Assembly (NCBI GenBank): GCA_039000515.1
Contig: JBCFYV010000024.1
Coordinates: forward strand, 18,845,541-18,909,540
DNA: 64,000 bases
Reading direction: 5' to 3'
Origin: Timema cristinae
Lineage: Eukaryota; Arthropoda; Insecta; Phasmatodea; Timematidae
This document shows positions 63,495 to 64,000 of this stretch, in pieces; position 1 is the stretch's first letter; every line of letters starts with the position of its first letter. Made by a program: the position numbers and the translations under genes. The notes under the pieces were generated by a model that was not told the origin of the DNA, searched no databases, and saw nothing but the letters and a program-made list of their open reading frames with translations.

Positions 63495-63815
63495 GACCAG
63501 CAAGTTGAGTTTGAAACTGAGGAAGAAACTGATGAAATGCTACATTTGGACCATCGCATTGTACGGAATGGATTATTGGACTCTTGGGAAGATGGAAAAG
63601 AAATATTTTGAGAACTTTGAAATGTGGTTCTGGAGAAGAGTCGAGTAGATTAGATAGTCTCATGGACAGACGGGGTGACGAATGAATAAGTCCTAATAAA
63701 AGTGAGTGAGAAAAAAAATTCTGGGAGCTGAAGGAGTAGGTAGAGGACAGGGCGCATTGGTGGTCTAATTTCATAGAAAAAACCGGAATGAACCTGTCGT
63801 AAGACAGAACACATA
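63495..63815 (+). pseudogene. LINE 3' end, second copy
   Basis: The translation includes LSLKLRKKLMKCYIWTIALY (partly shifted), then LGKMEKKYFENFEMWFWRRV. The DNA ends with GAACCTGTCGTAAGACAGAA and an AATAATA tail, the same order as at 5690-6120. It is shorter than the first copy, with internal deletions and shifts. Confidence 0.75.
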
Positions 63816-64000
63816 ATAATAGCCAAGTAAGAGGAGGGTAAGAAATTTAAAACAATTTTGTTGTTTTTATCTAAGGACATAAAAATAGTACATACATTGT
63901 TGATAGATATTAGCTACCTCTAAGCTAAAGATTTAACACGATCCATATGTTTTTCAATAAAATAATTGGAAATTATTATTTTGTTAATAGGTACTTGTTT

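Overview
The window is animal nuclear DNA. It is AT-rich, has spliced genes with GT-AG introns, and is crowded with tRNA-derived SINEs, non-LTR and LTR retroelements, a Penelope-like element, hAT/pogo/Harbinger remnants and minisatellites. The proteins and the repeat mix suggest an invertebrate, perhaps an arthropod, but the sequence alone does not fix the species. I see no bacterial, phage or CRISPR content.

Layout. Positions 1-8459 hold the 5' part of a minus-strand gene. Exon 1 starts at the ATG at 8459 and encodes an EH1-like repressor motif (SFLIKDLLGD) typical of ANTP/NK-class homeobox proteins. A spliced, acidic exon 2 runs off the left edge. Upstream of exon 1 is a GC-rich stretch with CCAAT boxes. 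From 9 to 30 kb I find no intact host gene. This interval has SINEs, a hAT MITE with a SINE nested in it, a 91-bp x 5 tandem array, a 77-bp x 24 minisatellite with higher-order structure, a Harbinger transposase relic, a GC-richer island near 21.0-21.6 kb that could be regulatory, a 23-bp minisatellite and a broken Penelope-like element.

From 57000 down to 30670 lies one complete minus-strand gene that I could assemble exon by exon. It is ZGPAT (CCCH zinc finger, Tudor-like, G-patch and coiled-coil protein), with 10 coding exons, 1563 bp of CDS and 520 residues. All splice sites are GT-AG and the phases agree throughout. Its introns hold SINEs (several with target-site duplications), two long-TIR MITEs, a pogo/Tigger fragment, a decayed hAT transposon and a perfect 30-bp-arm hairpin.

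To the right of ZGPAT, 58.1-60.04 kb is a decayed Ty3/gypsy element. Both catalytic aspartates visible in its reverse transcriptase are changed to tyrosine, and its 3' end is a 29-bp inverted duplication. Next come a second hAT remnant, a diverged 50-60-bp tandem repeat that recurs at two other places in the window, a GC-richer island near 63.1 kb and a second copy of the LINE 3' end.

The most unusual observations are: several SINE families with different 5' heads sharing one 3' tail; a dispersed 50-60-bp tandem family at three loci; higher-order structure in the 77-bp array; and the EH1-bearing homeobox-type exon 1 with a NAGNAG acceptor at exon 2.
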